A stretch of DNA of 64,000 nt, taken from Caldilineaceae bacterium. Lineage in GTDB: Bacteria; Chloroflexota; Anaerolineae; Caldilineales; Caldilineaceae. A model generated the notes under the pieces. It made no database searches. It was given only the letters and a program-made list of their open reading frames with translations, and was not told the DNA's origin. The stretch is taken from contig JAJDXQ010000020.1 of NCBI GenBank assembly GCA_022823185.1, positions 186,001-250,000 of the forward strand. The letters run 5' to 3'. Each line of letters begins with the position of its first letter. Within the stretch, counting starts at the first letter, position 1. The position numbers were made by a program, and so were the translations under genes. This document shows positions 35,300-44,341 of this stretch, piece after piece.

Positions 35300-36967
35300 C
35301 TACCGCGGCGTTGTTGGATAGCCGATCGGATCTATGTGGGCCTCGATCAAGTAGGGCTCCCCCGCAGCGGCGGCCACTCCCAATGCCTCCTCGCAGCCGT
35401 CCGCGGTCGTGACTTGGAGGGCTCGAATCCCATGCCCTTCCGCGATTCTGCAGAAGTCGGGCGCGGGAAACTCAGTGCCAAACGGTTTCTTGCCCTGCCG
35501 GATCTGGTGCGAGCGGATCAGGTCAATGGCGTTGTCCACCGCCACGACCACGATCACCGGCAGGCCAAGCCGGGCGAGAACGCTCAACTCCCCCAGGCAC
35601 ATCAACAGCCCGCCGTCTCCAATCAGGCATGCGACCGGTTCTCCCGGCCTGGCCAGGGCCGTGCCAATCGCGGCCGGCAATCCAAATCCCATGCAAGACA
35701 GACCATTGGACAGGGAAAAACCGTTGGGTACCAGAGTCGGCCATTCCAGGCTCCCGAATATCTTGTGGCTGCCCACGTCCACCGCCAGCATCGAATCTTC
35801 CGGCAACTGCCTTCTCATGCCCTTCAGCAGCTGCTGCGGCAGCAGCAGTCCCGGCCTCGCGGACGGCAACGCCTCTGCCTCCCGCTGCGCCCGGAACCTG
35901 TCCACCCTGGCCTTGCCCCAACCTGCGTCGGTCGAAAAGGCGCTGTCCGCCAGCTGCATCAGCGCCGGGGTCATCGGGCCAACCATCTCGACCGCCGCCG
36001 GCAAGATCGGGTCATAGTTGGGCCAGTTTGCCAGCCAAATGAGCGGCGCGCTCTCTGACCCCATCCCATCGGCATCTGTCTCCATCTTGGGCAGGGTGAA
36101 CTGCTTCACCAGTTCCACCACGTCGAAACCGACCGCCACGACGCAGTCCGCCTCCTCCAGGATTTCATAGACGGGATCGGTGCGCGTCAGGCCGATGACG
36201 CCCGCGCTCAACGGGTGATCATCGGGGAGCGCTCCCTTGCCTTTCGGCGAAACGATGACCGGCGCGTTGGCCGCCTCCGCCAGCTCTTGCAGCGCTTCGT
36301 AGGGGCCCTCCGGCTCCAGGCCCAGCCCAGCCAGAATGATGGGACGCGACGCCTCCGACAGAAGGGCGCGGGCGTGGGCGATCTGTTCCGGGCGCGGCGC
36401 TGCCTCCTTGTCCTGGGCGTCCTCTACGCCAAAAGACATTTGGCGCGCCAACCCTTCGCCTGGACTCGCCGCCGGCAACTCCGCCTCCTCGTTGCTTACC
36501 TGAAGATGCACCGGGCCGGGCCGGCCCTGCATCGCCAGCGCAACGGTTGGCGCCACCTCCGCCGCGGCATTTTGGGGCGTCACCTTCAGCGTTCGTTTGG
36601 TGATCGGCGCGAAGACAGCCTGCAAGTCCACAACCTGGTGCGTGTAGTCCGGCAGAAGCGAATCCGGTTTCTGCGCCGTGATCAGAACCACCGGCGCCCG
36701 GTCCAGCCACGCGTGCCCGATGCCCGGCACGGCGTTGAGCGCGCCCGGCCCCAGCGTCGTAAGAACGCAGCCGGGACTCCCCGTCGCCCGCGCATACGCG
36801 TCCGCCGCGAACACCGCGCTCTGCTCATGGTGCATCAGCTCAAATCGGATACCCACCCGCAACATCGCCTCCAGGACTGAGACGACCTCTCCGCCCGGCA
36901 TCCCGAAAACAACTCGGACACCGGCTTCATGAAGAGACTGAGCGATCGTTTCGGCAACAGTGGCCAT
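35300..36967 (-). CDS. Second ThDP-dependent acetolactate-synthase-like enzyme
   Basis: This 555-aa three-domain ThDP enzyme has the activating glutamate in ELMHHEQSAVFAADAYAR and a diphosphate motif CLIGDGGLLMCLGELSVLAR ending at VDNAIDLI. It keeps a full central domain, unlike the enzyme at 23561. No acetolactate-synthase regulatory subunit or other ilv gene is near. Candidates are a glyoxylate carboligase, sulfoacetaldehyde-type or other ketoacid decarboxylase. The gene upstream (mtnP) ends 19 bases before it, so they form an operon. Confidence 0.87.
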   Translation of the reverse strand: MATVAETIAQSLHEAGVRVVFGMPGGEVVSVLEAMLRVGIRFELMHHEQSAVFAADAYARATGSPGCVLTTLGPGALNAVPGIGHAWLDRAPVVLITAQKPDSLLPDYTHQVVDLQAVFAPITKRTLKVTPQNAAAEVAPTVALAMQGRPGPVHLQVSNEEAELPAASPGEGLARQMSFGVEDAQDKEAAPRPEQIAHARALLSEASRPIILAGLGLEPEGPYEALQELAEAANAPVIVSPKGKGALPDDHPLSAGVIGLTRTDPVYEILEEADCVVAVGFDVVELVKQFTLPKMETDADGMGSESAPLIWLANWPNYDPILPAAVEMVGPMTPALMQLADSAFSTDAGWGKARVDRFRAQREAEALPSARPGLLLPQQLLKGMRRQLPEDSMLAVDVGSHKIFGSLEWPTLVPNGFSLSNGLSCMGFGLPAAIGTALARPGEPVACLIGDGGLLMCLGELSVLARLGLPVIVVVAVDNAIDLIRSHQIRQGKKPFGTEFPAPDFCRIAEGHGIRALQVTTADGCEEALGVAAAAGEPYLIEAHIDPIGYPTTPR

Positions 36968-36986
36968 GGCGGTAAACGCGTCCTTC

Positions 36987-37874
36987 CTAGCGTTCGAAGT
37001 ATTTCCCGACGATCAGTTCCAGCCGGTCGATTACTTCCTGCGGAACCGTCTTTTTGTCGGTGATGAGCGCGTCATGAAGCGCATCGGCGAAAGGCGAGGG
37101 CCCGCTGTTTGCCAGCTGTTCGATGGCGTTTGCGACCGCTTCCAGAGCCACCTGGGCGTTCTGCATCAACACTCTGATCACGGCCTCGACAGTCACCGCC
37201 TCCTCAGTCTCATGCCAGACATCATAGTCGGTCACATGGGCCATGCACGCGTAGCTCATCTCTGCCTCTCTGGCGAGGAAGGCCTCCGGGGTCGTGGTCA
37301 TCCCGATGATGTCCATCCCCAGTTGCCGGAAGATCAAGCTTTCGGCCCGAGTGCTGAATCGCGGCCCTTCGATCGTGACAAAATTGCCCCCCATATGGGC
37401 CGTGGCCCCTGCCTGTTCGACCGCCCGGCAGCAGATCTCACTGAGGTACTCGCAAAAGGGATGCGCGACGCTCACATGGGCGACCAGCCCTTCGGTTCCC
37501 ACATCCGGGTCATCGAAGAAGCTGAGGCCCCGCAGCCTTGTGCGGTCATATATCTGGTCCGGAATTACGATATCCCCGGGGCGAAGCGCCTCCTGCAGGC
37601 TGCCGCAGGCGCTGACTGCAATCAGATACTCCACCCCCAGCATCTTGAAACCGTAAATGTTCGCTCGCTGGTTGAGCCGTGTCGGGCTGATGCGATGCCC
37701 CCGCCCGTGTCGCGCAAGAAACGCAACCCTCTGGCCATGGAGCGTACCCACAATGTATGCGTCCGACGGCTTGCCGAAAGGTGTGTCCAGGTCGATCTCT
37801 TCGACGTTGGAAAGCGACTTCATCTGGTAGACGCCGCTTCCGCCAATGACTCCAAAACGGACTGGTTCTGACAT
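36987..37874 (-). CDS. mtnP: S-methyl-5'-thioadenosine phosphorylase
   Basis: This 295-aa enzyme splits methylthioadenosine with phosphate in the methionine-salvage pathway. The phosphate loop VIGGSGVYQM is at residues 9-18. The family motifs RHGRGHRISPTRLNQRANI, TIEGPRFSTRAES and IGMTTTPEAFLAREAEM are intact, and the length is normal. No other salvage gene is adjacent. The downstream ThDP enzyme follows by 19 bases. Confidence 0.93.
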   Translation of the reverse strand: MSEPVRFGVIGGSGVYQMKSLSNVEEIDLDTPFGKPSDAYIVGTLHGQRVAFLARHGRGHRISPTRLNQRANIYGFKMLGVEYLIAVSACGSLQEALRPGDIVIPDQIYDRTRLRGLSFFDDPDVGTEGLVAHVSVAHPFCEYLSEICCRAVEQAGATAHMGGNFVTIEGPRFSTRAESLIFRQLGMDIIGMTTTPEAFLAREAEMSYACMAHVTDYDVWHETEEAVTVEAVIRVLMQNAQVALEAVANAIEQLANSGPSPFADALHDALITDKKTVPQEVIDRLELIVGKYFER

Positions 37875-37956
37875 AAAAAAACTCCGTGTCTTGGTGAAAT
37901 CCCCTTGCTCTGCGCCTATCCCGTATCTGCTCAGGCGCCCCGCGCTTTCTCAGCCC

Positions 37957-38436
37957 TCACCGCGTCGCCAGAAGAGCCGCGGCCGTACCCAGGACGCCAG
38001 TGCGGCCGCGATTGTTTAGCACGGGGAAGCGGATCCGTGCGATCCCTCCTGTCCGTCCCAGGAAAATCTTGCCCTCTCTTTCGTAGTCGCGTCGCACCGT
38101 GTCTCCCGAAAACTGGGGCCAAATCGAGAAATACGCGATTTGCGCCCCTTCATCGTATCGGACGGTCTCCGAAGGAAGCGGTTCGTCGGCGCGAAAGGAG
38201 ACTTCCTCACCCGAAGCGCGTAGCCAGCGTCCAAGTCCGAGACGCTTGTGGTCCTGTATACTCACCCCAATCAACCGATAATCCGACAAATGAGCCACGA
38301 TGTCAGCCGTTGTCCAACTGTCGGCATCCGGTCTGGTTCCCGAAAAACGCAGGTCAATCATATCCTTGCGCCGCAGCCAGACAGCCCGAAACGGCAGCCC
38401 ATAAGCGCGGACGTTTGTGCGAAATTCGCCAGTCAT
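37957..38436 (-). CDS. Unknown protein, coupled to upstream membrane gene
   Basis: This 159-aa protein contains SWTTADIVAHLSDYRLIGVS, then KIFLGRTGGIARIRFPVLNNRGRTG, a Gly/Arg-rich end that could bind a nucleotide or phosphate. I do not recognise a family. Its ATG (38436-38434) overlaps the stop of the preceding membrane-protein gene as ATGA, so translation is coupled and function is probably linked. Confidence 0.6.
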   Translation of the reverse strand: MTGEFRTNVRAYGLPFRAVWLRRKDMIDLRFSGTRPDADSWTTADIVAHLSDYRLIGVSIQDHKRLGLGRWLRASGEEVSFRADEPLPSETVRYDEGAQIAYFSIWPQFSGDTVRRDYEREGKIFLGRTGGIARIRFPVLNNRGRTGVLGTAAALLATR

Positions 38437-39242
38437 TTTCTCACCAAAAGAACAATGTCTCTGAGCCCGTGCCCGAGCAGGGCTGCCAGCCCTGCAACCA
38501 TAGCTGCCGGACCCCAACCGATTTCAGGCGGTTGCCCGTACAGTTCTGCGAGTGTGGGCAAGATTTGACGAAACTGGACCAGGGGAAAGTACATGGCGGA
38601 AACGGCCAGCGCCGCGGGAACGAGGACGCTCAGAAACGCCACTGTCCACACGGCTCTCCGCAGAAATTCTCGCCGATTCGCGCCGGTCCCAGGACCATCC
38701 TCCCTCTCAATCAAGGACCGGGATGAATAAAGCAGCGCCGCAAATGGGCTCAACGCGGCCAGGGCCAGGCAACCGACCATCACTAACGTCTGCAATCGAA
38801 ACTCCGACGTCAGCAGCAGCCGCGGTGTCCAGGCAGGCGGCAGCAAGTTGAGCGCGGCCACAACTGCCATCAACAGAAACGCAACACGCAGGGGCCAGCC
38901 ATAGCAGGGCAGGCTTGCTTCGCCTCCTGCCCCGGCATTCGCCCCACCTGCCTCCCCTGAAGGCGCCGGACCCCGGCGAAAGGCATTCAAGCTGAGGCTC
39001 ACGCTCACCGCGACCAGGGGCAGATAGAACCCCTCGCGCCAGAGCCGTATCTCACCCTGTTGCACCGGATGGAGAAACTTCACCAACTCCCCCAAGTCCA
39101 GCCCCAGCACGGCCAGCCCCGCCGCCTTGTGATCGATCCAGGGGCGGACATAGCCGGTGAACGTGACCAGCGCGCCAACAGGCAACAACCATCGGTGCAG
39201 CGGTTTCAAGGATTGGGCAACGCGAATTCGAATAGAAGCCAT
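38433..39242 (-). CDS. Unknown five- or six-helix membrane protein
   Basis: This 269-aa protein has hydrophobic helices at roughly residues 20-38, 72-90, 118-136, 150-172, 199-220 and 242-263. A hydrophilic Gly/Ala-rich loop (95-110) follows the second helix, and an Arg/Glu-rich loop (REFLRRAVW) precedes the fifth. The family is unrecognised. I chose ATG 39242; the frame is open to 39332. It lies between the thioesterase gene (20 bases upstream) and the coupled unknown gene. Confidence 0.6.
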   Translation of the reverse strand: MASIRIRVAQSLKPLHRWLLPVGALVTFTGYVRPWIDHKAAGLAVLGLDLGELVKFLHPVQQGEIRLWREGFYLPLVAVSVSLSLNAFRRGPAPSGEAGGANAGAGGEASLPCYGWPLRVAFLLMAVVAALNLLPPAWTPRLLLTSEFRLQTLVMVGCLALAALSPFAALLYSSRSLIEREDGPGTGANRREFLRRAVWTVAFLSVLVPAALAVSAMYFPLVQFRQILPTLAELYGQPPEIGWGPAAMVAGLAALLGHGLRDIVLLVRK

Positions 39243-39261
39243 CGGCGGGGCAAAGCGGACC

Positions 39262-39753
39262 TCAATCCACCTCCTCCTTCTGTCTTCCTGCACGTATGAG
39301 CCGCTGTCGCTGCCGCTCCCGGCCCTCTGCAAAACGGCGGCGTTCCTCTTCGCTTGTCAGTTCGAGCCGCGGCACCTCGGTCGGCTGTCCCAGGTCATCC
39401 AGGGCGACGAAAATGTAGTAGGCGCTGTTGGTATGCGCAATTCCGCCTGTCAACAGGTCTTCCGCCTCGACAATCACCTCAACTTCCATCGAACTCCGCC
39501 CAACATAGGTGATCCGTCCGCGCAGCCTCAACAACTGCCCAACCCGCACCGGTTGGTGAAAGGCCATGCTGTCTACCGCGACGGTCACGGCCACGCGCCG
39601 AGCGTGGCGGGCAGCGGTGATGCCGCCGCACTCGTCGCACAGCTTCAGGAGCACGCCGCCATGTACATTGCCCAGCAGGTTGGCATGCTCAGGATTCATT
39701 ATCTGGCTGATTCGCGTCATCGAATCAGCGACGGTCCTGCTCCTGGAGTTCAT
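39262..39753 (-). CDS. Hotdog-fold acyl-CoA thioesterase
   Basis: This 163-aa protein is of the YciA/cytosolic acyl-CoA hydrolase type, which hydrolyses fatty acyl-CoA. It contains MNPEHANLLGNVHGGVLLKLCDE (His/Gly-rich loop before the central hotdog helix) and VAVDSMAFHQPVRVGQLLRLRG. GGAAGG lies 5-10 bases before ATG 39753. The last 25 residues are Arg/Glu-rich. Confidence 0.92.
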   Translation of the reverse strand: MNSRSRTVADSMTRISQIMNPEHANLLGNVHGGVLLKLCDECGGITAARHARRVAVTVAVDSMAFHQPVRVGQLLRLRGRITYVGRSSMEVEVIVEAEDLLTGGIAHTNSAYYIFVALDDLGQPTEVPRLELTSEEERRRFAEGRERQRQRLIRAGRQKEEVD

Positions 39754-39797
39754 CGTCCCTTCCGTCCCTGTGGAATCGAATGCATTGTACCATAGGC

Positions 39798-40937
39798 TCA
39801 CGACAGCGCGCGTTCGTAGGCGTCCAGCAGCTGGCTCAAGCTGCGATCCCAGGTAAAGCTGCGCGCGTGGATCTCCCCGGCCTCTGCCAGCCGGGCGCGC
39901 AGCCCACGATCGCCGGCCAGGCGGGTGACCCCGTCGGCGATGCTGTCGACCGATTCGGCATCCACATAGAGCGCGCCCTCCCCGCCCGCCTCCGGCAGGC
40001 AGGAGTTGTCCGCCGTCAGAACAGGCGTCCCGCAGGCAAGCGATTCGATGATCGGAAGGCCGAACCCTTCATAGAGTGAAGGGTAGGCGAAAAACTCCGC
40101 GGCCGAGTAGAGAGCGGGCAGATCAGCATCGGCTACAAACCCCGGAAAGTGGACCTCCTCCTCCAATCCGAGTTTCCGCACCGCGGCGAAAATCCCCTCA
40201 AAAAGCCAGCCCTTCTTGCCGCCAATGACCAGCCTGTGCTGCAAGCCCCCATCCCGGCGCGCGGCATGAAAGGCGTGAATCAGCCTGGCATAGTTCTTGC
40301 GGGGCTCCAGCGTGCTCAGGGCAAACACGTAGGGTCCCTCTCCGATCGCGTACTTCTTGCGCACGGCCTGCAACGCCTCCGGGTCCGACACGCGGCGAAA
40401 CCGGTCATGGTCCACCGCGCCCTGTACAACGCTGATCCGTCCCGCAAGGCGCGGCCACCTCGACTCCAGGTCCAGCGCCGTATTGCGGCTGTCCGCGATA
40501 AGGTGGTCCGCATGCCCAATGCTGCGCGGCACGACCACATTGAGATAGTGGTGAAGCGAGGGCATGGCGGCTTCGGGGTAGTGCAAGAAGGCCAGATCGT
40601 GAACGGTCAGGATCTTTCTCCTTGCGTTTACCGGCGCCATCACAAAGTCGGTTGCATGAAAGAGCTCGACGCCGCCTCCGGTCAGCCACTCAACCCGTGG
40701 AAAAGGAAGATGAAGGCGGTGCCACATGCGCGTCAGATTCCGCTCCGAGACTAGGGGAAACGTGTCGAGCGGGAGAGGGCTGTCCCCTCGTTCGTCCTGC
40801 GTAACCCTCCCGGCAACGAAAAGAGAGATGTCATAGCCCGGATTCTGCGCAACCAGCGCCCCGACCTGCCCGCGTATGATTCGACCTATGCCCGCCGTTT
40901 GGCGCACAGCCGGCGTGTAATCAATAACCAGCTTCAT
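39798..40937 (-). CDS. Family-4-type glycosyltransferase
   Basis: This 379-aa protein is a GT-B fold retaining glycosyltransferase that adds a sugar from a nucleotide donor to a surface glycan. The donor-binding half has FALSTLEPRKNY, RLVIGGKKGW and FPGFVADADLPALY. The E-x7-E-type motif is YPSLYEGFGLPIIESLACGTP. I chose ATG 40937, which overlaps the gtrA stop as ATGA, over the upstream in-frame extension to 41456. It ends the polysaccharide run that starts at 43112. Confidence 0.92.
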   Translation of the reverse strand: MKLVIDYTPAVRQTAGIGRIIRGQVGALVAQNPGYDISLFVAGRVTQDERGDSPLPLDTFPLVSERNLTRMWHRLHLPFPRVEWLTGGGVELFHATDFVMAPVNARRKILTVHDLAFLHYPEAAMPSLHHYLNVVVPRSIGHADHLIADSRNTALDLESRWPRLAGRISVVQGAVDHDRFRRVSDPEALQAVRKKYAIGEGPYVFALSTLEPRKNYARLIHAFHAARRDGGLQHRLVIGGKKGWLFEGIFAAVRKLGLEEEVHFPGFVADADLPALYSAAEFFAYPSLYEGFGLPIIESLACGTPVLTADNSCLPEAGGEGALYVDAESVDSIADGVTRLAGDRGLRARLAEAGEIHARSFTWDRSLSQLLDAYERALS

Positions 40938-41416
40938 TGCCCTTTGAAGGTCCACAAACGGTTGGCCGCGAAGTTCCAGAAAAGCACAACGCCGATGGAA
41001 AAGAATTTGGCAAAAATGTAGCTGGCCCTGAATCCAGTCGCTTCGCTTGAAAGCAGTTCGATCCAGATTGGGCGCAATGACTGATCTACATACATCAGTA
41101 TGATTGAATTTATCCCCAGTCCAACAAGACTGACAAGGCCGAACTTCAGCAGGAGTCTTCGTTTGCTCTGAACCCGGCTTTCGGGGAATGTCCACCATCG
41201 ATTCAGCAGAAAGTTCTGCAGAACAGCGGCGCAGAAGCCAAAGCCGCCCGCGACAACAGGCAGGAATCCGGCAATTTCGACCAGGAGTATCAGGATCGTG
41301 AAGTCGGTCAGCGCGCCCAACGCGCCGACAATTGCGAACTTTATAAACCTGAGCGTCTCTTTGCGTCCGACGCTGCCAAGAAGCAGTTGTCTGGTCCGAC
41401 TCAACTGTGTCTCCAT
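40934..41416 (-). CDS. GtrA-family membrane protein
   Basis: This 160-aa four-helix membrane protein (about 24-42, 52-70, 90-108, 132-152) of the GtrA/DPMS-like family is thought to flip or present lipid-linked sugars. It contains FIKFAIVGALGALTDFTILI and FLLNRWWTFPES, both typical. Its stop overlaps the glycosyltransferase start, so the two are translationally coupled. Confidence 0.92.
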   Translation of the reverse strand: METQLSRTRQLLLGSVGRKETLRFIKFAIVGALGALTDFTILILLVEIAGFLPVVAGGFGFCAAVLQNFLLNRWWTFPESRVQSKRRLLLKFGLVSLVGLGINSIILMYVDQSLRPIWIELLSSEATGFRASYIFAKFFSIGVVLFWNFAANRLWTFKGQ

Positions 41417-41477
41417 ATCGCGAATGGACCGGCCAGCCAGTCCCGGCCAGCCGCAAGCCGAAAGCGTCCCCCGCTCT

Positions 41478-43112
41478 CTACGCTACGTCTACCGCCTTCC
41501 ACCGCCCTACACGCACAGAACCGTCTCCGGCCTGTGCCGCGGGGCGGAAACAAGGCCGCGCGGCGGTCAGAGCCGCGGCTGCGCCCAGCCAAAGCGCCAC
41601 ATGCAAGTACATTCCCTGAACAAAGAGATTGTCAAACAGGTGATGAACTGACAGGTGGACGATCACGCCCAAAACGCCGAGGAAGAAAGCTGCCTTCCAC
41701 GCGCTCGAAGGATCGAGAGAATATAGCCCCGACGGCGTTGCGCGCCGGGTGAGCCCGTTCTCATCGCCTTCCTGCGCAGCTCTCTTGCGAACGAAAATAA
41801 GCCAGCAGACAACGCCGGTCCAGAGAGCCAAATATGCGGTCAACCCGACCAATCCGTTTTCGGCCAAAACGTTCAGGTATGTATTGTGTGCGTGACCCAA
41901 CGGGTCTTCCCAGCGCGGCAACCGCACCTGCGGATAGACCGCCGCATAGTTTCCCGGCCCTACGCCCAGCCAGGGCGACATCTCCCACATGCGCAACGCG
42001 GCGATCCAATGGGCCAACCGTTCAATGACCGAGAAGTTGCTGTCCGTAACCGGCTGCTGAACAACCTCCCACATGCCGCCTCCCAGATAGGCGGGCAGAT
42101 CGGCTATGCGGTCGGTCAGAGACTTGGGAATGAAGCGGTAGGCAAGCGGACCGACCAATAGCAACAGCGCCCCGCCCATAAGGGCGGCAATCTTTACGAT
42201 CCTCCCGCTTTGAAAGAACAAGACAACCCCGACACCGGCGGCCGCGCCGAGCCAGCCGCCTCGACTCCAGCTCGCCAGGAGACCAGTTCCAATCAGCCCA
42301 ACTGCCGCTCCGTACATGAGAGTGCCCATCAGGGCGCGGCCCAGGCCGGCAGGCCGGCGTCTGAAGAGCGAACTGAAGTTAGCAAGCAAAAGGGCAACCG
42401 CCACCGGCAATGTCAAACCAAGGTAACCGGCAAATGGATTTGGCTGTCCGAACGTCCCGGCAGCCCGCATGAATCGTTCCAATACGAGGAAGTGCGGCGG
42501 CCCAATGCGGAAGATGAACTGGTAAACGCCGAGCGCGGCCTGCAGCGCCCCTCCTGTCAAGAGCCCCCATACCAGCCAGCGCGCCTGCCGCGGCGACAGC
42601 GCCTCCGGGATCAGCAGAATCACGAGCAGCATCTGAAGCCACTTGATCACACCCTCAATCGCCTCCCGCACGTCAATCGCCTGGGTCAGGGAGAGCAGAA
42701 GCGCGACCAGGTAGATGCTGAACAAGACCGGCATCAGGCTGGGAGTGAGGCGAAGCCTTCCCTTTCGTACGCCGTCCAGAAACCACAGCAGAACTGCAGC
42801 CCCAAGCAAGAGGTCCGCCAAGCTGAGCGGCCCCATCTTGAAGCCGCTGGCAAATGGCAATGCGATCGCAAGGCCAATCCAGATCAGATGCGGGAAACGG
42901 ACCAGAACGAGTCCTCCGCCTCCCGCTGCGATCAGGGCCGCGGTCCAAAGCAGTGGTAGATCGGCCAGCAGCCAGGCCAGGCCAATCGGCCCAACGAAGG
43001 CAGCCGCGCTTCGAATCCAAACGCCTTCAGTGGCCCGCGCCTCGTGTGGGAGACCCGGCTGGCCGCCGTCCAGTGGCAACCTGCCCGCCCAACTCCGCCA
43101 CATGCCTGACAA
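41478..43112 (-). CDS. O-antigen ligase / polymerase (Wzy_C-type) membrane protein
   Basis: This 544-aa protein has about eleven hydrophobic helices and the large loop region of WaaL/Wzy-type enzymes. The signature stretch SWSRGGWLGAAAG lies near the middle, with a periplasmic-side loop ending PWLGVGPGNYAAVYP and GHAHNTYLNVLAENGLVGL. These enzymes transfer or polymerise undecaprenyl-linked glycans. It lies 61 bases before gtrA on the same strand. Confidence 0.9.
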   Translation of the reverse strand: MSGMWRSWAGRLPLDGGQPGLPHEARATEGVWIRSAAAFVGPIGLAWLLADLPLLWTAALIAAGGGGLVLVRFPHLIWIGLAIALPFASGFKMGPLSLADLLLGAAVLLWFLDGVRKGRLRLTPSLMPVLFSIYLVALLLSLTQAIDVREAIEGVIKWLQMLLVILLIPEALSPRQARWLVWGLLTGGALQAALGVYQFIFRIGPPHFLVLERFMRAAGTFGQPNPFAGYLGLTLPVAVALLLANFSSLFRRRPAGLGRALMGTLMYGAAVGLIGTGLLASWSRGGWLGAAAGVGVVLFFQSGRIVKIAALMGGALLLLVGPLAYRFIPKSLTDRIADLPAYLGGGMWEVVQQPVTDSNFSVIERLAHWIAALRMWEMSPWLGVGPGNYAAVYPQVRLPRWEDPLGHAHNTYLNVLAENGLVGLTAYLALWTGVVCWLIFVRKRAAQEGDENGLTRRATPSGLYSLDPSSAWKAAFFLGVLGVIVHLSVHHLFDNLFVQGMYLHVALWLGAAAALTAARPCFRPAAQAGDGSVRVGRWKAVDVA

Positions 43113-43188
43113 CCCCTCTCTTTCACGCTGCCCTGTGTTCGCTCAGCATGCCAGCTTGAGCCAGGCCCAATCCAACCGCGCCCTTGAA

Positions 43189-43219
43189 CTAAAATTCCCG
43201 GACACGCATTGCCCGGGAA
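43189..43219 (-). terminator. Terminator of the tRNA-Ser gene
   Basis: A 7-bp stem TTCCCGG / CCGGGAA (43195-43201 with 43213-43219) with an 11-base loop is followed on the minus strand by TTTTAG. It begins 7 bases after the tRNA 3' end. Confidence 0.8.
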
Positions 43220-43225
43220 CCTAGG

Positions 43226-43313
<88 letters not shown>

Positions 43314-43479
43314 GTAGCACTCGTGCCGGGTACGCCCGGCACGACAGATCCTAGCACATTTGTTGAGCGGTGTACAATTTTTTGGCCAATTGTCAGTGCT
43401 CAGTAGGGCCCCGTGAATCCCTGCGACGGCAGCAGGCGAAAGAGCCCGGCGCGCCGGTCAGGCCCTAGCAGACCGATCC

Positions 43480-44175
43480 TCACAGCAGGGCATCGGCCAG
43501 CTCGGTGAAGTCCTCAACCGTAACGCCCGGCTGGAAAGGAGAGTCCTCGACCGGCAGCTTATACCGATCCACGTAGGCGGCCTGGAACCCGCACGCACGC
43601 GCGCCCACGCAGTCGAAGGCATTGGACGAAACCATCATGCATTCGGAGACCTCCAGCGACAGCAGGTGGGCTGCCCTCCGATAGACGCCAGGGTGAGGCT
43701 TGAACGCGCCATTGCCGGTCGCGGAAATGACCCCATCAAACGGAAACTGCACGCGGGCCTCGACCAGATGATCCAGGTAGTGCGGGTCCCCGTTGGAGAG
43801 AACCACGAGCCTGTACCGTTCATGGAGCCTCTCCAGCGCCGGAACCACCTCCGGAAACGCGGAAAGTCCTTGCCATGCAGCCATCAGCTCCTGAATCCGT
43901 GAATCCGACGGCTCCATCTCGTTCAGCCGAAACACGTAATGCAACGCACGCCGCACCGTTTCAAGGTAGCCGGCGTGGCCGACCATCATTATCGTGTCCT
44001 GGTACTGCTCCAGCCGCTGACGCACACGCCACTGATCCCAAAAGAGGTCCGCTGATCGGTCGGGCGCTTCCCTTTCAAGCAGCGCAGTGATGGCCGGCTT
44101 CAGGCTGCCCCCCAAGTCCAGAATGGTACCGAAAAGGTCAAAAGTCAGCGCAACGGCTTCATTTGTACGTGACAC
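43480..44175 (-). CDS. HAD-superfamily hydrolase (haloacid dehalogenase type II-like)
   Basis: This 231-aa HAD hydrolase has motif I LTFDLFGTILD with the nucleophile Asp13, motif II VVLSNGD, motif III lysine in GAFKPHPGVY and motif IV in MMVSSNAFDCVGAR. A helical cap lies between about residues 20 and 95. The FDLFGT and SSNAFD motifs favour type II L-2-haloacid dehalogenase, but phosphatases share them. Confidence 0.87.
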   Translation of the reverse strand: MSRTNEAVALTFDLFGTILDLGGSLKPAITALLEREAPDRSADLFWDQWRVRQRLEQYQDTIMMVGHAGYLETVRRALHYVFRLNEMEPSDSRIQELMAAWQGLSAFPEVVPALERLHERYRLVVLSNGDPHYLDHLVEARVQFPFDGVISATGNGAFKPHPGVYRRAAHLLSLEVSECMMVSSNAFDCVGARACGFQAAYVDRYKLPVEDSPFQPGVTVEDFTELADALL

Positions 44176-44341
44176 GGGCCCTCCTCAGGTATTGGATGTT
44201 GAAGAAACAGGTCCGCCGCGCTGCGCGGCGACTCCGCAAAAGCCTAGCATAGGATGCGCCTTCTTCCCAATGCAACGACGATTGGCGGCAGAAGACCTTG
44301 GATTGGCCGCGACTCGATGTGAATTCGACGGGGGGGGCAGT

